From positions 8,010,001 to 8,074,000 of the forward strand of contig CM040087.1 in the NCBI GenBank assembly GCA_022496805.1: a stretch of 64,000 nt of DNA. The letters are read 5' to 3'. Shown in pieces: positions 44,909 through 56,501 of this stretch. This DNA is from Pohlia nutans (Eukaryota; Streptophyta; Bryopsida; Bryales; Mniaceae). Below the pieces are notes generated by a model, which saw only the letters and a program-made list of their open reading frames with translations, was not told the DNA's origin and ran no database searches. Made by a program: the position numbers and the translations under genes. Within the stretch, counting starts at the first letter, position 1. Every line of letters starts with the position of its first letter.

Positions 44909-45477
44909 CCCCTAAACGTCCTCACCTATATCCAGTTTAGCCAGTTTTGCAAAGATGCATTATAAAATGTAATTACTATGAATATTTAGAACTTGATGTA
45001 TGAATAAAAGTTATACTTTTTTAATTTTAGATTCTATCTGTACGGTTAGATCTATGACTGCTATCACTAATCTTTTTTTATAAATTTTGAAACATAAAAT
45101 AAAAAACTATTTTGTAATTCAATTACGAATAAGATATTGACAATATGTGGATGAAATTTGTTGTGATGGGTTATAATGTAGTACTTTAGGTGTAGTGATT
45201 TTTGAAGATTTTTTGGATGCTTGATTTCAATAGTTTTTTTTTTCAAGAACACTTTTAGACCAAAATCTTCAAGATTTTCGGTGAAACACTACAACACAAA
45301 ATGAGGCATAATTTTTTCAAAAATTATTTCCTTTTCGATCGAATCACACATACATGAAGCTAACTTCCCATAAAAAATTCAATAAAAAAATCACACCACA
45401 AAAAATGCATGACGGATGAGAAAATACAGATGAAATCTGTACATCAGGCCAAAAACGCATGCTTGGGCAGTTAGGGG
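44909..45477. mobile_element. TTAA-flanked MITE, 569 bp, uninterrupted reference copy
   Basis: Left CCCCTAAACGTCCTCACC after TTAA (44905-44908), right GGGCAGTTAGGGG before TTAA (45478-45481). It is the intact counterpart of the split element 14322-15836 and of 30676-31145 (inverse); a truncated inverse copy is at 49419-49872. Non-coding. Confidence 0.82.
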
Positions 45478-45496
45478 TTAAACCATCATGACACCT

Positions 45497-45652
45497 AAAA
45501 CCATCAACTTCTGCACCCCTCTTTTATTTCAGGAAGGAAATGTAGGCTTTCATTACATGACTTATGCATTCATTGCTCGAAAGTTAAGTCATGTACTGAC
45601 AACTTACATTTCCTCCCTAAAATGAAAAAAGGGTGTAGAAGTTGGTGGTTTT
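45497..45652. repeat. Hairpin element, ~65-nt arms
   Basis: AAAACCATCAACTTCTGCAC and GGAAATGTA..CATGACTTA in the left arm pair with the right arm ending GTGTAGAAGTTGGTGGTTTT. The loop is about 20 nt. It sits 16 bp beyond the right TTAA of the preceding MITE. Confidence 0.7.
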
Positions 45653-45689
45653 CAATACATCTACCTTAAATTGTGGGATTTGGAATTTA

Positions 45690-46255
45690 GGTCGGTTTAC
45701 ATTACGATCGTATAAGTTGAGAGGCTGTGGTCCGAGTTTGTGGCCAAATTATGTTAAGAGTCCAAAGTAATGGGCCGAAAACAAATGATTAAACATAGAA
45801 AGTGGAGCCTCTGATTGACCATAGTGTGAAGTTGGCCTTCAAAGGTAAAGCCCAAAATCCAAACCTTTGGAAATGAACTGTCACTCACTCTCGATTTGAA
45901 CGGTCATAATGTGAAGCCTCAAAGGCCAAATCCAAAGTGTTTGATGGTCAAACCTTTGATAAAAAAAAATTACAAACTATTAGTGTATTAAAAGAATTCG
46001 ACGGCCTTTCCTTCATAGTTTGGTTTCGATTCTTGTTCGATTCAAACTATGATCGAAAGGCCATCATCTTAAAGCCAAATGGTCAAAAAGTGATGTCATG
46101 GAGGCATTTTGAAAAGCGACATCCTTTGAACTTTTGCCTTTAGTGCGAAGGGTCAAGAGGCCAACTTTGATGGCCTTTGGGTTTTCTTGTAATATCATTG
46201 CCAAAATTCGACAGCCTCTCAATCTTTGGCCATGGTGTGTAGTGTGAACCGGGCC
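45690..46255. mobile_element. PIF/Harbinger-type MITE, 566 bp
   Basis: Right end, inverted, GGCCCGGTTCACACTACAC and left end GGTCGGTTTACATTACG, flanked by TTA (45687-45689, 46256-46258). Inner blocks (GAGAGGC, GAGTCCAAAG, CGACAGCCTCTCAA) are shared with the 374-bp MITE at 1414-1787. Confidence 0.7.
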
Positions 46256-46258
46256 TTA

Positions 46259-47736
46259 GGGTTGCTTTACATTAGAAGTCGAGCTCGTTTTGTTTAGGAA
46301 AAGGATCTTGCTACGTAAAACCTGTAGGGGGATTACACAATTCATCATAAGACGGAGCTCATATTTGTAGTTTTAATACCTAACTAAGGCTATTCTGTCA
46401 CAATCGAAAGGTCGTCATATGAATCTCTATAGTTCAGGATTGGTTTTTTTCAAGCCTTAGCAACCATAGAATCCTTTTGTTGTTTCATTTCGTCCTCTAA
46501 AACCATTTTATGTAGTATTTGTCAAAATTGTTCATTCAGTGAAGTAACCCAACCTTTCACGACCTTTCATTTACATATCTTTCATAGCCTTGCACATTCT
46601 TTCACATTGTCAGTGTTAGTATGAAGAAAAACGTAATACTAATAATATGTATTCATGAATGAATGAATGAACAATAATGAAAGCTATGGTCTAATAACAC
46701 TACAAAAGGTGGCTATTGGATATAAAAAGGACAAGTGGTCATGTTGAAAGTATGTTTGGGGTTTAAATGAATAAATTAGGACTTGAAAATTTGTTTAAAA
46801 TATCATTTTAAAAACTATTTCAATCATGGTATTAAAAGGAAATTTATCATATTTGAGGGTAGAAACAAAGACAAAGGCAAACTTGAAGTAAATGAATTAT
46901 TCAAAAAAAATTGAATTAAAACAAATAAAATACACAATTTTCTTAAATATTTGGAACATAAATATTTAATAGAAATGAATTTCCTAATACTCCTGATACA
47001 ATTATTGGTCCCAATATGTTTTCATTTATTTTGGCAACATTTACAAAAAGAAAAGAATGAAGAAAAAATGGAAGACAAAAAGGAGCACATGATAGAAAGC
47101 AAGAAGAAAACAAGAAAGAAGCCAAGAAAGAAGTAAGATAAAAGAAGAGATTAAAGAAAAAATAATTGAAATGACAAACATAAAATAAAGATAATGAAAA
47201 TAAAGATAAAGTAAAATAAAATTGCATGTTTACAATATAATCTATTGTAGGAAGACAAAAATTGTTGTTTACAATGTAGAAAGACGCAAAATATGTCCGC
47301 GAGTAGGCCATACAAGAACTAATAGTAGCCGGAAGATGTTGTATGATTAAAGATGCAATCAACACATGACGAATAAAAACTACTAAGATCAAGTCATGGA
47401 AGAAGGAGAACATGAAACAAATATTAGAGATAAAAGATAAATCTCTATAAGAATTGGTCATTCGCTCAATGATAAGTGCAATGCAATATATATAGTGATC
47501 TGATACACTAAAGTAAATGACGTGAATACTTTACATTGTACAACCCAAAAACGACAAATTGCAACCTCCACTACATCAACTCTCAATAGGTAGTCCAATA
47601 ACTTGATCTTCTATGCCATCCAGTGTAAAGAAATATATTGGGCCAATAGCTTAGCTATAGTAATTGTTATATAGAATGCAACAACTTCTTGTAGAATTCA
47701 AGAATGATGGTTACCATCTCTCGTGAACTTAGAAAA
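46259..47736. other. AT-rich low-complexity DNA, no gene seen
   Basis: 47040-47230 is an A/G-rich run (AAGAAAGAAG type) that resembles the right arm of the foldback at 56-57.5 kb, including TTTACAATRTA. The 172-codon frame on the minus strand (47461-46943) is a low-complexity Phe/Leu/Ser artefact. Confidence 0.45.
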
Positions 47737-49418
47737 CCCTTAACACTAACTATAAGAACGTAAGTGATTGTTCTCATCGCTAATAAACACAAACAGTTAT
47801 AATCTAGGATTCAAGAGAAAAATTGTCATTTCCTTAAAATTTTAAATTGCAGTAATGCAAGTTTACGCCAAACGCCATTATAATCTATTCATATCGTCCT
47901 CACTTCTTCAAAAGTAGGACCATCATTATCGTTTGAGCGCTCATCATTACTAATCCAGTCCTTCAACTTCACTCAATTATTGCAATAGAGAGTTCTTGGT
48001 CGTCCACCCAGATAATCACAACCGGAATGGTTTGAATCTTCAACCACTCTAATTAAACCAAGGGAGGCCAAATTCTTTGCATTGATTTCAACAATCGTGG
48101 TTCGCTTAGAAGAAATTCAATCGTTGATTGCTTTTAAGACATTCACTTATTGACTCAAAACAATTGATGTTGTTGTACACTTTCTTATTATATCACCCCA
48201 TGTGAATTTTATTTAAATGTTATTAATAATTTAGTACTTAATGATATAGAATCATACTTGTAAAACAAATCCTGACAAAAGTGAACTGGTTGTGCACTAA
48301 CTAAATGAAAAAACCTTGGAATGCCTACATAGGCTACTAATATGCACATCAAATAAATATCAAAATAATTGAAGTTCTAAAAACTTAAAAACCATTATAA
48401 TGATAGATGAATAATGTAGTGGAAATAAAGTCGCAAAAAAAATAAAATCAAGTTCAGTATGGGTGCCTCCAAAAGAGCCGATTTATACAAAATTTCCCTT
48501 TCCAACTGATACAAAAACTAAATTGCAACAAAGCTATATATCTAGACTAGAACTAGACACGCAATATCACAAATTCACATGGCCGCCACGAAGGACCCAC
48601 AAGCATAACCTATTTTATTAAAGGTGTCTCATTCTCCTACGAGACTTCTCCCTCACTTCATAAATTGGCTTCAACACCATTCACGTACGAAAATACTAGT
48701 CCTCACATTGTAATTTCAATAGGTCCGTTTAAAAAAAAATTCCCTTTTCGCAAAACAAGAATCCAAAGATCCAACCCCTCCTAAGAATTGATGATACACA
48801 GAGAACATCTTACTCCACCACTAAACAAAGTGTCAAACATCGCATCAAATACGTCACATGAGTACAACCATTATAAGTCAAACAAGCATATTCTTAAAAA
48901 TACACATTAAATATTTAAATATTCCAAAATATTCTTGATACTCAAGCTGATTTTATTCAATATGTACACTATAATTGACGCACGTCAAATTAGAAAATCA
49001 ATGTATTACGACGTCAAGTTTATGACAACCGTGTTCATTAGGGCTTCATATGCAAACTGGGCCTATACGCAAATCCCACATGATCGTCATCCCCGTTCAC
49101 AGTGATGATGTGCGTCTTGGACTCCCTCGACACAACATCATATTGCAACACGTAGTCATGCTCCACCGCCACCCATAGCACGCTTCCCACAGCCGTGCAG
49201 CTGAACCAATTCTTCACCGGTTGATAATTTTGGGTCGTCAACCGCAACAAATATTGTCGACGAACCCGAATATCCTTCCTGGCTTGAGGGATTTCCACGC
49301 GCAGTCGTCTATGTGACACAATGGCTCCTTGATGAATTTGAAAGATAAGGAACATCAAAGGCATCAATTCCACGCCATTGTTGATATACTTCAACCTCTG
49401 CAATTGCAAACAAGATTC
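47737..49418 (-). repeat. Segment C: near-identical inverted copy of 53175-54866
   Basis: About 1.68 kb is the reverse complement of 53175-54866 with only a handful of mismatches seen by eye, mostly near the outer end. It contains the last ~126 codons of the F-box gene plus its 3' flank. Confidence 0.9.
49038..49418 (-). pseudogene. F-box gene 3' fragment (copy C)
   Basis: It encodes the same C-terminal residues as the intact gene at 52051-53556, from the ESCLQLQRLKYINNG region to the stop, but has no F-box and no start of its own; homology breaks abruptly at 49418. It lies in inverse orientation 2.6 kb upstream of the intact gene, so antisense-type or hairpin transcripts are possible. Confidence 0.85.
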
Positions 49419-49872
49419 AATTAGTGTATATGTGATCCAATTAGAAAGTAGCTGATTTGTAAAACATTTATGCCTCATTTCATGATATAGGGTTCCACCC
49501 AAAATTTCGAGGATTCTAGTCTAAAAGTGCTCTTGAAAAATTCAACTATTAAAACGAAGCAACCAAAAAATCTCCAAAAATCAATACACTAAGAGTATTA
49601 AGTTTCAACCCATCACAAATAATTTCATTGATAAATTATCAGTATCTTATTCGTAAACATATTACAAAACAGTATGAAATTTTCAATTAAGTTTTTTTTT
49701 ACACAAATAAAGGAGCTAGAAATTGCAAATTTAACCATACGGATACAACCAAAAATTCATAATGTACAACCTTTCTTCATTCATCAAGTTAAAAATATCT
49801 CTCTAAGTTGCATCTAATAATGCATTTTCTGCAATCTGCCAAATTTAAAAAGAAAATGAGAACCTTGACGGG
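49419..49872 (-). mobile_element. Truncated TTAA-type MITE
   Basis: Read on the minus strand it begins CCCGTCAAGGTTCTCA after TTAA (49873-49876) and follows 44909-45477 (for example TTTGGTTGCTT and TCTAAAAG blocks) until cut at the edge of segment C. Its distal end is missing. Confidence 0.65.
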
Positions 49873-49876
49873 TTAA

Positions 49877-50019
49877 AGGTTTTTATCCTTAATTATAACT
49901 TGCTCTGTGGCACACTTTCATCCTCCAACGGATTATTCAAAATTTAAAAAATCACCCAAATTAAGAAAATGGATAACAAATTTCAACTTAAAAAAACCAT
50001 CTTCACACATTATGATTTC
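49877..50019. other. Short intergenic spacer
   Basis: Nothing recognisable. Confidence 0.4.
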
Positions 50020-50430
50020 AAACTAGAAATGGTCTAAACTCAATAGAGTTATCCTCAAAGAGAAGTTGTGTTTGAGCAAGATACCATGTGTTTTGATTTA
50101 ATGTACTTTTATTTGCTCACTCTAAATGGTTAAAAAATGTAGAAGAGCTTAGTGGCCTCTCACTATTAAGTGCGTAAGAGCTTGGTGGTCTTCAAACTCA
50201 TGCACAACTAGTTTAGCCGTCAAAAAAGACGGCTAAACTAGTTTACCATGAGTTTGAAGACCATCAAGCTTTTACACACCTAATAGTAAGAGACCACCAA
50301 GCTCTTTCAAACTTGATAACTATTTAGAGTGAGCAAATAAGAGTACATTAAATCAAAACACATGGTATCTTGTTCAAACACCACTTGACTTTTAGGATAA
50401 CTCCATTATCATGCTTTATAAGTTAAAATC
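50020..50430. repeat. Palindrome centred near 50223
   Basis: CTAGTTTAGCCGTC, six A residues, then GACGGCTAAACTAG; beyond that, the arms stay complementary for about 200 bp with moderate divergence. The left arm has the orientation of segment A; the right arm is the start of segment B. Confidence 0.8.
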
Positions 50431-53400
50431 ACCAACAATCAAGACCATCTTCAAAATTTATCAAACTTTGGGTGCCAACCATCAAACTCATCAATTAGCA
50501 ATTTTGTTTTATGATTTTAGACCACCAAAAGTCAAAACTCCAAACCCATCTTCATTATTTCTACTGGAGGCTACCCACTAGCACATTTCATTCTAATGAT
50601 TTGTTATGTGTCCACTTTCATCTTCATTATTTGTGCTTGGAGGCTACATACCACATTTCATTCTCACGATTTGTTATTGGATACTCATCTTTATGCTTTC
50701 AATGATGAGAACTCTCCTTTCTCTAATTAGGAAATTGAAAGAAAATGAAACCTCAAAGTACCTACCGCATTTGTTCCTTCCTATTGATCCTCCCATAGCA
50801 ACATTGGAAGAATACGGTAACACATGTAGCATTCTCCTACTAAAACATAGAAGCGCTCAACATACACTATTTTGCCACGAAAACCCACTTGTCTTGATAA
50901 CTTAATTGGGTTGTTTTACTTTCTCATGTTGACTTCCCTCGTACGTTGCCAATTCATGTAGCCTTTTGAACCAACTAGACAAAATTATCCACAATGTTAC
51001 GTAATGAGGGTACAAAATAACTCATTACAAAATAACTCAAGGGTTATATGGGAAACATCCCCATTTCAACTGAGGTGTGACCTATTACAAACAACTAACA
51101 CTATTATATTACAATTATAACATTGACATCGTCAAGCCTCATTGCATAGCTATGCAAGATTCTAAACCCAATTCCCTTTGGTTGGCGTTTCATCAAAGAA
51201 TGTCGAAGATGGTTCTTGCATTCACTTCTAGGGGCATCCATGTCTTCTTCCGCCATGTAGAAGCTTGTGTTACAATATAATTGGATGGGAGATGGACAAG
51301 CAAGTGGTCTTGAAAGGAAAGATCAAATTCAAGCAATGCTCAAGCAAAATTGAAGAAGACTCTTGCAGGCCTATGTCATTTACTAATCGGAAAAAGAAGC
51401 TTCGGTAGTTTGAAATTGTGCACGACTCTCAAATTCCATTTCGCCGAGACTTCTCTTAATGTCAATCCATGTATTGTTTCCCATGCATGCCTCGATACAA
51501 GAGCACCTCGTCAATCCATGTATTGTTTCCGATCCATGCCTCGGTAGGAGAGCACCTCGTGGAAATGAAACTTCCCCAGCTACCGAGATAAGATGCATAA
51601 GAGCAAACCTGGATTTTTAGAGCCCGACAACCGAGGCTTTGTCCAAAGCCTTTATAAGAGCAATTTCTCTATTTTTGTTTTTCTATTCTTGATTGCATTT
51701 CGATCCTCTCAATGCTTTGATTTAGTTGTTGCCTTCGTATATGTCGAGTGAATGGTTTCCCTCTCGGAGTTTCAAGATTGCATTAGCCACGGATTGAGGG
51801 TGAAGGCCTTTCTCCTTCAAGGTCACTTGCACCAACGTACTATTAATTTGATTAGAGCAGGTTTACATTGGTCTTCTCCAAAAAGCAGGTTTGCATACGA
51901 CACATGTTACTTTTTCTCTTGCGCTTGCTACTAAGACCTAACATTCCCTAGTATGTGGGTCTATGCCATTGCAGCCGCACGCACCCTATAATGCCCAATT
52001 GCGAGTTGTTTTAACGGGCTTTTACATTTTTTGTGACATGCAGATAAAGTATGTCCACCGTGGACGTGATCATGACTGACAGATCGTCTGAGCAGCATAC
52101 TCATTCAGAACACGACTTATACCAGGTGGCGGACCTGGTGCTTTGGACGAGTATTCCCACCCTCACGGCCCGCGAGATCGCACGATGCAGTACGGTGAGC
52201 AAATTGTGGGCAGCATGGGCATCAAAATACAAACATTTCATTGTACAAGCCCGGCAGCGCGACGTCACCCGCGATTGGTACTTCCCACTCCAGGCCAAAA
52301 GTCTCACCAATCAACAAGTGATCCCGCCGCACTCATGGTCATGGACTGGAATGTGGCATGCAACGGCAGATCACTCGGCGGACACGGTCCACTCCCTTCC
52401 TCCCCTTATCCATCACTGGACCGGTTTTAGCCGCCCTCGCAATGACATCATCGCTTGTTCAGGTGGCCTACTCCTCATCAAGTTCTACACCCAGGTCCAT
52501 AGCAACTTCTCCGACGGGTTTTGGCAACCTCTTTTGGTTTGCAATCCTTTTACAAAAGAATGGAGGGAGCTTCCAGAAGCTAGAAATATCTTGGTGCCGT
52601 CTATTCGGTTTTATAGCCGCGTCCAAGCACAGATGGTGGTGGACGAAGAGTCAAACTCCTACAAAGTCATTTTCTTTTTCCCCGTTTGTGTTTGTGTGTA
52701 CGAATCGACGTCGAACAAATGGACATGTAAGGCATTTCTTCAACGTGGTCCGTGGGGGAACCGGTCGCCTCCTATTCAAACTTGGAACTACGTTTGTGCA
52801 AGCGCATGGGCCGGTGGGCGTCTCTACTTAGCAGACACACACTTAGCCAGACCGATCGTCGACATGCCGGACCCGAGGGCGCACTCACTTCATGTTCATG
52901 TCGGGTACTTGAGAATCTTTGAAATCGAGGCTGAAAGTGGCACGTGGATAGAGTTACAATTTCCTCTTGAAAAATGGTATATGAACTTCCCGCACGTCGG
53001 GAATCGAACTCCTCGGTTCCGTACGAACCTCGGTCCTCTTAGCTACAAATTTGATACAGGGATCCTCAAGTACTTGAATTTAGTGGAGTGCGTGGGTGAC
53101 TTGTACGCGATCGTTCCGGCATGGCTCGACGAAATCTTGCAAGATCAACGAGCAAATGGCCGTCATGACGATTGTGAATCTTGTTTGCAATTGCAGAGGT
53201 TGAAGTATATCAACAATGGCGTGGAATTGATGCCTTTGATGTTCCTTATCTTTCAAATTCATCAAGGAGCCATTGTGTCACATAGACGACTGCGCGTGGA
53301 AATCCCTCAAGCCAGGAAGGATATTCGGGTTCGTCGACAATATTTGTTGCGGTTGACGACCCAAAATTATCAACCGGTGAAGAATTGGTTCAGCTGCACG

Positions 53401-54866
53401 GCTGTGGGAAGCGTGCTATGGGTGGCGGTGGAGCATGACTACGTGTTGCAATATGATGTTGTGTCGAGGGAGTCCAAGACGCACATCATCACTGTGAACG
53501 GGGATGACGATCATGTGGGATTTGCGTATAGGCCCAGTTTGCATATGAAGCCCTAATGAACACGGTTGTCATAAACTTGACGTCGTAATACATTGATTTT
53601 CTAATTTGACGTGCGTCAATTATAGTGTACATATTGAATAAAATCAGCTTGAGTATCAAGAATATTTTGGAATATTTAAATATTTAATGTGTATTTTTAA
53701 GAATATGCTTGTTTGACTTATAATGGTTGTACTCATGTGACGTATTTGATGCGATGTTTGACACTTTGTTTAGTGGTGGAGTAAGATGTTCTCTGTGTAT
53801 CATCAATTCTTAGGAGGGGTTGGATCTTTGGATTCTTGTTTTGCGAAAAGGGAATTTTTTTTGAAACGGACCTATTGAAATTACAATGTGAGGACTAGTA
53901 TTTTCGTACGTGAATGGTGTTGAAGCCAATTTATGAAGTGAGGGAGAAGTCTCGTAGGAGAATGAGACACCTTTAATAAAATAGGTTATGCTTGTGGGTC
54001 CTTCGTGGCGGCCATGTGAATTTGTGATATTGCGTGTCTAGTTCTAGTCTAGATATATAGCTTTGTTGCAATTTAGTTTTTGTATCAGTTGGAAAGGGAA
54101 ATTTTGTATAAATCGGCTCTTTTGGAGGCACCCGTACTGAACTTGATTTTATTTTTTTTGCGACTTTATTTCCACTACATTATTCATCTATCATTATAAT
54201 GGTTTTTAAGTTTTTAGAACTTCAATTATTTTGATATTTATTTGATGTGCATATTAGTAGCCTATGTAGGCATTCCAAGGTTTTTTCATTTAGTTAGTGC
54301 ACAACCAGTTCACTTTTGTCAGGATTTGTTTTACAAGTATGATTCTATATCATTAAGTACTAAATTATTAATAACATTTAAATAAAATTCACATGGGGTG
54401 ATATAATAAGAAAGTGTACAACAACATCAATTGTTTTGAGTCAATAAGTGAATGTCTTAAAAGCAATCAACGATTGAATTTCTTCTAAGCGAACCACGAT
54501 TGTTGAAATCAATGCAAAGAATTTGGCCTCCCTTGGTTTAATTAGAGTGGTTGAAGATTCAAACCATTCCGGTTGTGATTATCTGGGTGGACGACCAAGA
54601 ACTCTCTATTGCAATAATTGAGTGAAGTTGAAGGACTGGATTAGTAATGATGAGCGCTCAAACGATAATGATGGTCCTACTTTTGAAGAAGTGAGGACGA
54701 TATGAATAGATTATAATGGCGTTTGGCGTAAACTTGCATTACTGCAATTTAAAATTTTAAGGAAATGACAATTTTTCTCTTGAATCCTAGATTATAACTG
54801 TTTGTGTTTATTAGCGATGAGAACAATCAATTATGTTCTTATAGTTAGTGTCAAGGGTTTTCTAAG
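50227..54866 (+). repeat. Segment B: F-box gene copy with flanks
   Basis: 50227-53791 is the inverse of segment A (36817-41356), and 53175-54866 is the inverse of segment C. B carries the only intact gene and lacks the 961-bp TTAA insertion found in A. Upstream DNA of about 1.8 kb is conserved with A. Confidence 0.87.
52051..53556 (+). CDS. F-box protein with kelch/FBA-like C-terminal region
   Basis: A 501-residue single-exon protein, likely the substrate-recognising subunit of an SCF ubiquitin ligase. The F-box lies at about residues 25-70 (DLVLWTSIPTLTAREIARCS then VSKLWAAWAS). The rest resembles the beta-propeller type seen in plant F-box proteins: IACSGGLLLI, LLVCNPFTKEWRELPEARN, SNKWTCKAF, WAGGRLYLAD, GILKYLNLVECVGDLYAI. 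I cannot assign a named family or substrate. Start ATG 52051 is followed by an unbroken frame. A GACATGCAG just upstream, conserved in copy A, could be the acceptor of a 5' UTR intron. The last 126 codons also exist in copy C. The frame is intact while A and C are broken, which suggests this is the functional copy. Confidence 0.83.
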   Translation: MSTVDVIMTDRSSEQHTHSEHDLYQVADLVLWTSIPTLTAREIARCSTVSKLWAAWASKYKHFIVQARQRDVTRDWYFPLQAKSLTNQQVIPPHSWSWTGMWHATADHSADTVHSLPPLIHHWTGFSRPRNDIIACSGGLLLIKFYTQVHSNFSDGFWQPLLVCNPFTKEWRELPEARNILVPSIRFYSRVQAQMVVDEESNSYKVIFFFPVCVCVYESTSNKWTCKAFLQRGPWGNRSPPIQTWNYVCASAWAGGRLYLADTHLARPIVDMPDPRAHSLHVHVGYLRIFEIEAESGTWIELQFPLEKWYMNFPHVGNRTPRFRTNLGPLSYKFDTGILKYLNLVECVGDLYAIVPAWLDEILQDQRANGRHDDCESCLQLQRLKYINNGVELMPLMFLIFQIHQGAIVSHRRLRVEIPQARKDIRVRRQYLLRLTTQNYQPVKNWFSCTAVGSVLWVAVEHDYVLQYDVVSRESKTHIITVNGDDDHVGFAYRPSLHMKP

Positions 54867-55438
54867 TTGAGAACAGCAATGGTCAGGAAAAGAATACGAA
54901 GCTTGAAATGGAAATCAGGAGACTTCCAATCAGTGAAGAGACTTTCTATCAAGAGATCAGCCATCATGCTGAAATGAAGGTATGTCGGCATAAGAGCATT
55001 GATGTTGGATAAAGAATTTAGTGTTATAGGGTGGCTGAAGACACTAATTTATAGGTATAAGGAGAAACACAAGATGAAAACTAGGGTTTTTTACTCTCTT
55101 GCGATTTTCGAAAATTTAACTAAAAAATAATGCCTTCTGGTGATAGGATTCACAGGACTTGCATTTTAGCAGTAGTGGAGCGCATTACGAAGTTGGTGAA
55201 TGAGACGATTGCCTCTGATGCAAGTTTGGGCGTGGCTCCTTTAAGCGAAGAAGATGTGCTGCGGGCCATTGACTAGGGCAATTCTGAAGGAGGTAGCAGT
55301 GGGTGCCATTGGGGTTTGGACCTAATCGACGGAACTCGAGGATAATGGAACATGATCCATTCTCCTCGTCCATTTGAAATACTTTGGTAACCTGTTTCTT
55401 CGTTCTCTATGTTGGTATCCGTGTATACTGTATACTAT
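54867..55438 (+). pseudogene. Exon-like remnants of an unrecognised gene
   Basis: 54870-54978 is open (LEMEIRRLPISEETFYQEIS) and ends AAG|GTATGT. About 55148-55270 is open after TTCACAG (ERITKLVNETIASDASLGVA then PLSEEDVLRAID) before a TAG, with protein-like sequence continuing beyond it. These look like two exons of a decayed gene truncated by segment B. I do not recognise the family. Confidence 0.35.
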
Positions 55439-55640
55439 CCCTAAAAGACCAGGAAGTCCAAGTTGGGCATCTTGTGTCTTTTTTAACACTTTTACGTAGG
55501 TATTTTTGTTCATATTTATTTTTCGTATGACCAAGACTTGCAATGTTCTTCATTTATACAGTGATATAAAATTGGGTCTCATCTGAATTATATTTTTCAC
55601 AATATGATTAATTAAATTTGTTATGTAAGGACCATGAATA
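55439..55640 (-). mobile_element. TTAA-type MITE fragment, GGACCAAG subfamily
   Basis: It begins CCCTAAAAGACCAGGAAGTC and follows 3277-3507 and 43281-43653 in inverse order (CAATGTTCTTCA, ATATTTTTCACAATATGAT). The TTAA next to it is lost and the other end is eroded. Confidence 0.6.
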
Positions 55641-56029
55641 CTTAATCTTATAGAGGCTAATCTATACACGTGTTCTGCTTTTAGGTTTGTAAGAGGAGAG
55701 TAGTATGCAATACGGTAGGTCTTGGGCTGCTAGACAACAGATAGGTCGAGGCTGGACTTTTAGGCTGCCTTCATCTGCTGATGGAATCCATCCCCAATGG
55801 CATCCCTGCAAATTTAAGCAAACCGATTGGAAGAATCTCGATGGAGTCTCGTCAACATCAGGCAGACCAAGTGTTGAAGGAAACTATAGTTTGATGCATT
55901 TTTGTACTTTTAAACTTTTTTTGAGTTACCGGATGGGCACATTCACAGGGATCATGGTATAGATTTTGCGTGAATATGAACCAATTTGCTTGCACTTTCT
56001 CTTCTTATTTTGTTTATTGAGCAAGTGTC
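55641..56029. other. Intergenic, no gene called
   Basis: An 85-codon frame (55705-55962, plus) has no recognisable domain; it may be part of the decayed gene upstream. Confidence 0.3.
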
Positions 56030-56453
56030 GCTTGAAACACGCAGTTCGCTATTTATGCACTTGGTCAAGTGCGCTCATTTCATAAACATATTTGACTTTA
56101 AAAAGAACCGGTGAAAAAGTTCTCTAAAAAACATCAATGTTGTCTTTTTACTATCACTTAAATTGTAAATAAATAATTATTTTAATTATTTTTTATTCTT
56201 ATCTTTATCTTTTCTTTTATCTTTTCTTTCATCTTTTCTTTTTCAGCTTGATTTCTTTCTTGTCTTCTTTCTTGTCTCCCTCTTATTTTTCTTTTGTCTT
56301 TCTTCTTGTCTTCTTTGTCTTTTTTTTCTTCTACTTTTTCTTCAGTTGTGGCCGCTGAACCTGAAAGAATGGGAGCAAACCCAAATTTTATTTTTATTTT
56401 TATTTTTATTTTCGGGTTGGCTATGAGGTGCTGCTGAACCCTAAATGGCAGCC

Positions 56454-56501
<48 letters not shown>

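Noticed and set aside
46943..47461. 172-codon minus-strand frame rich in Phe, Leu and Ser
   Set aside because: Its opposite strand is an A/G-rich low-complexity run; no domain and no start context.
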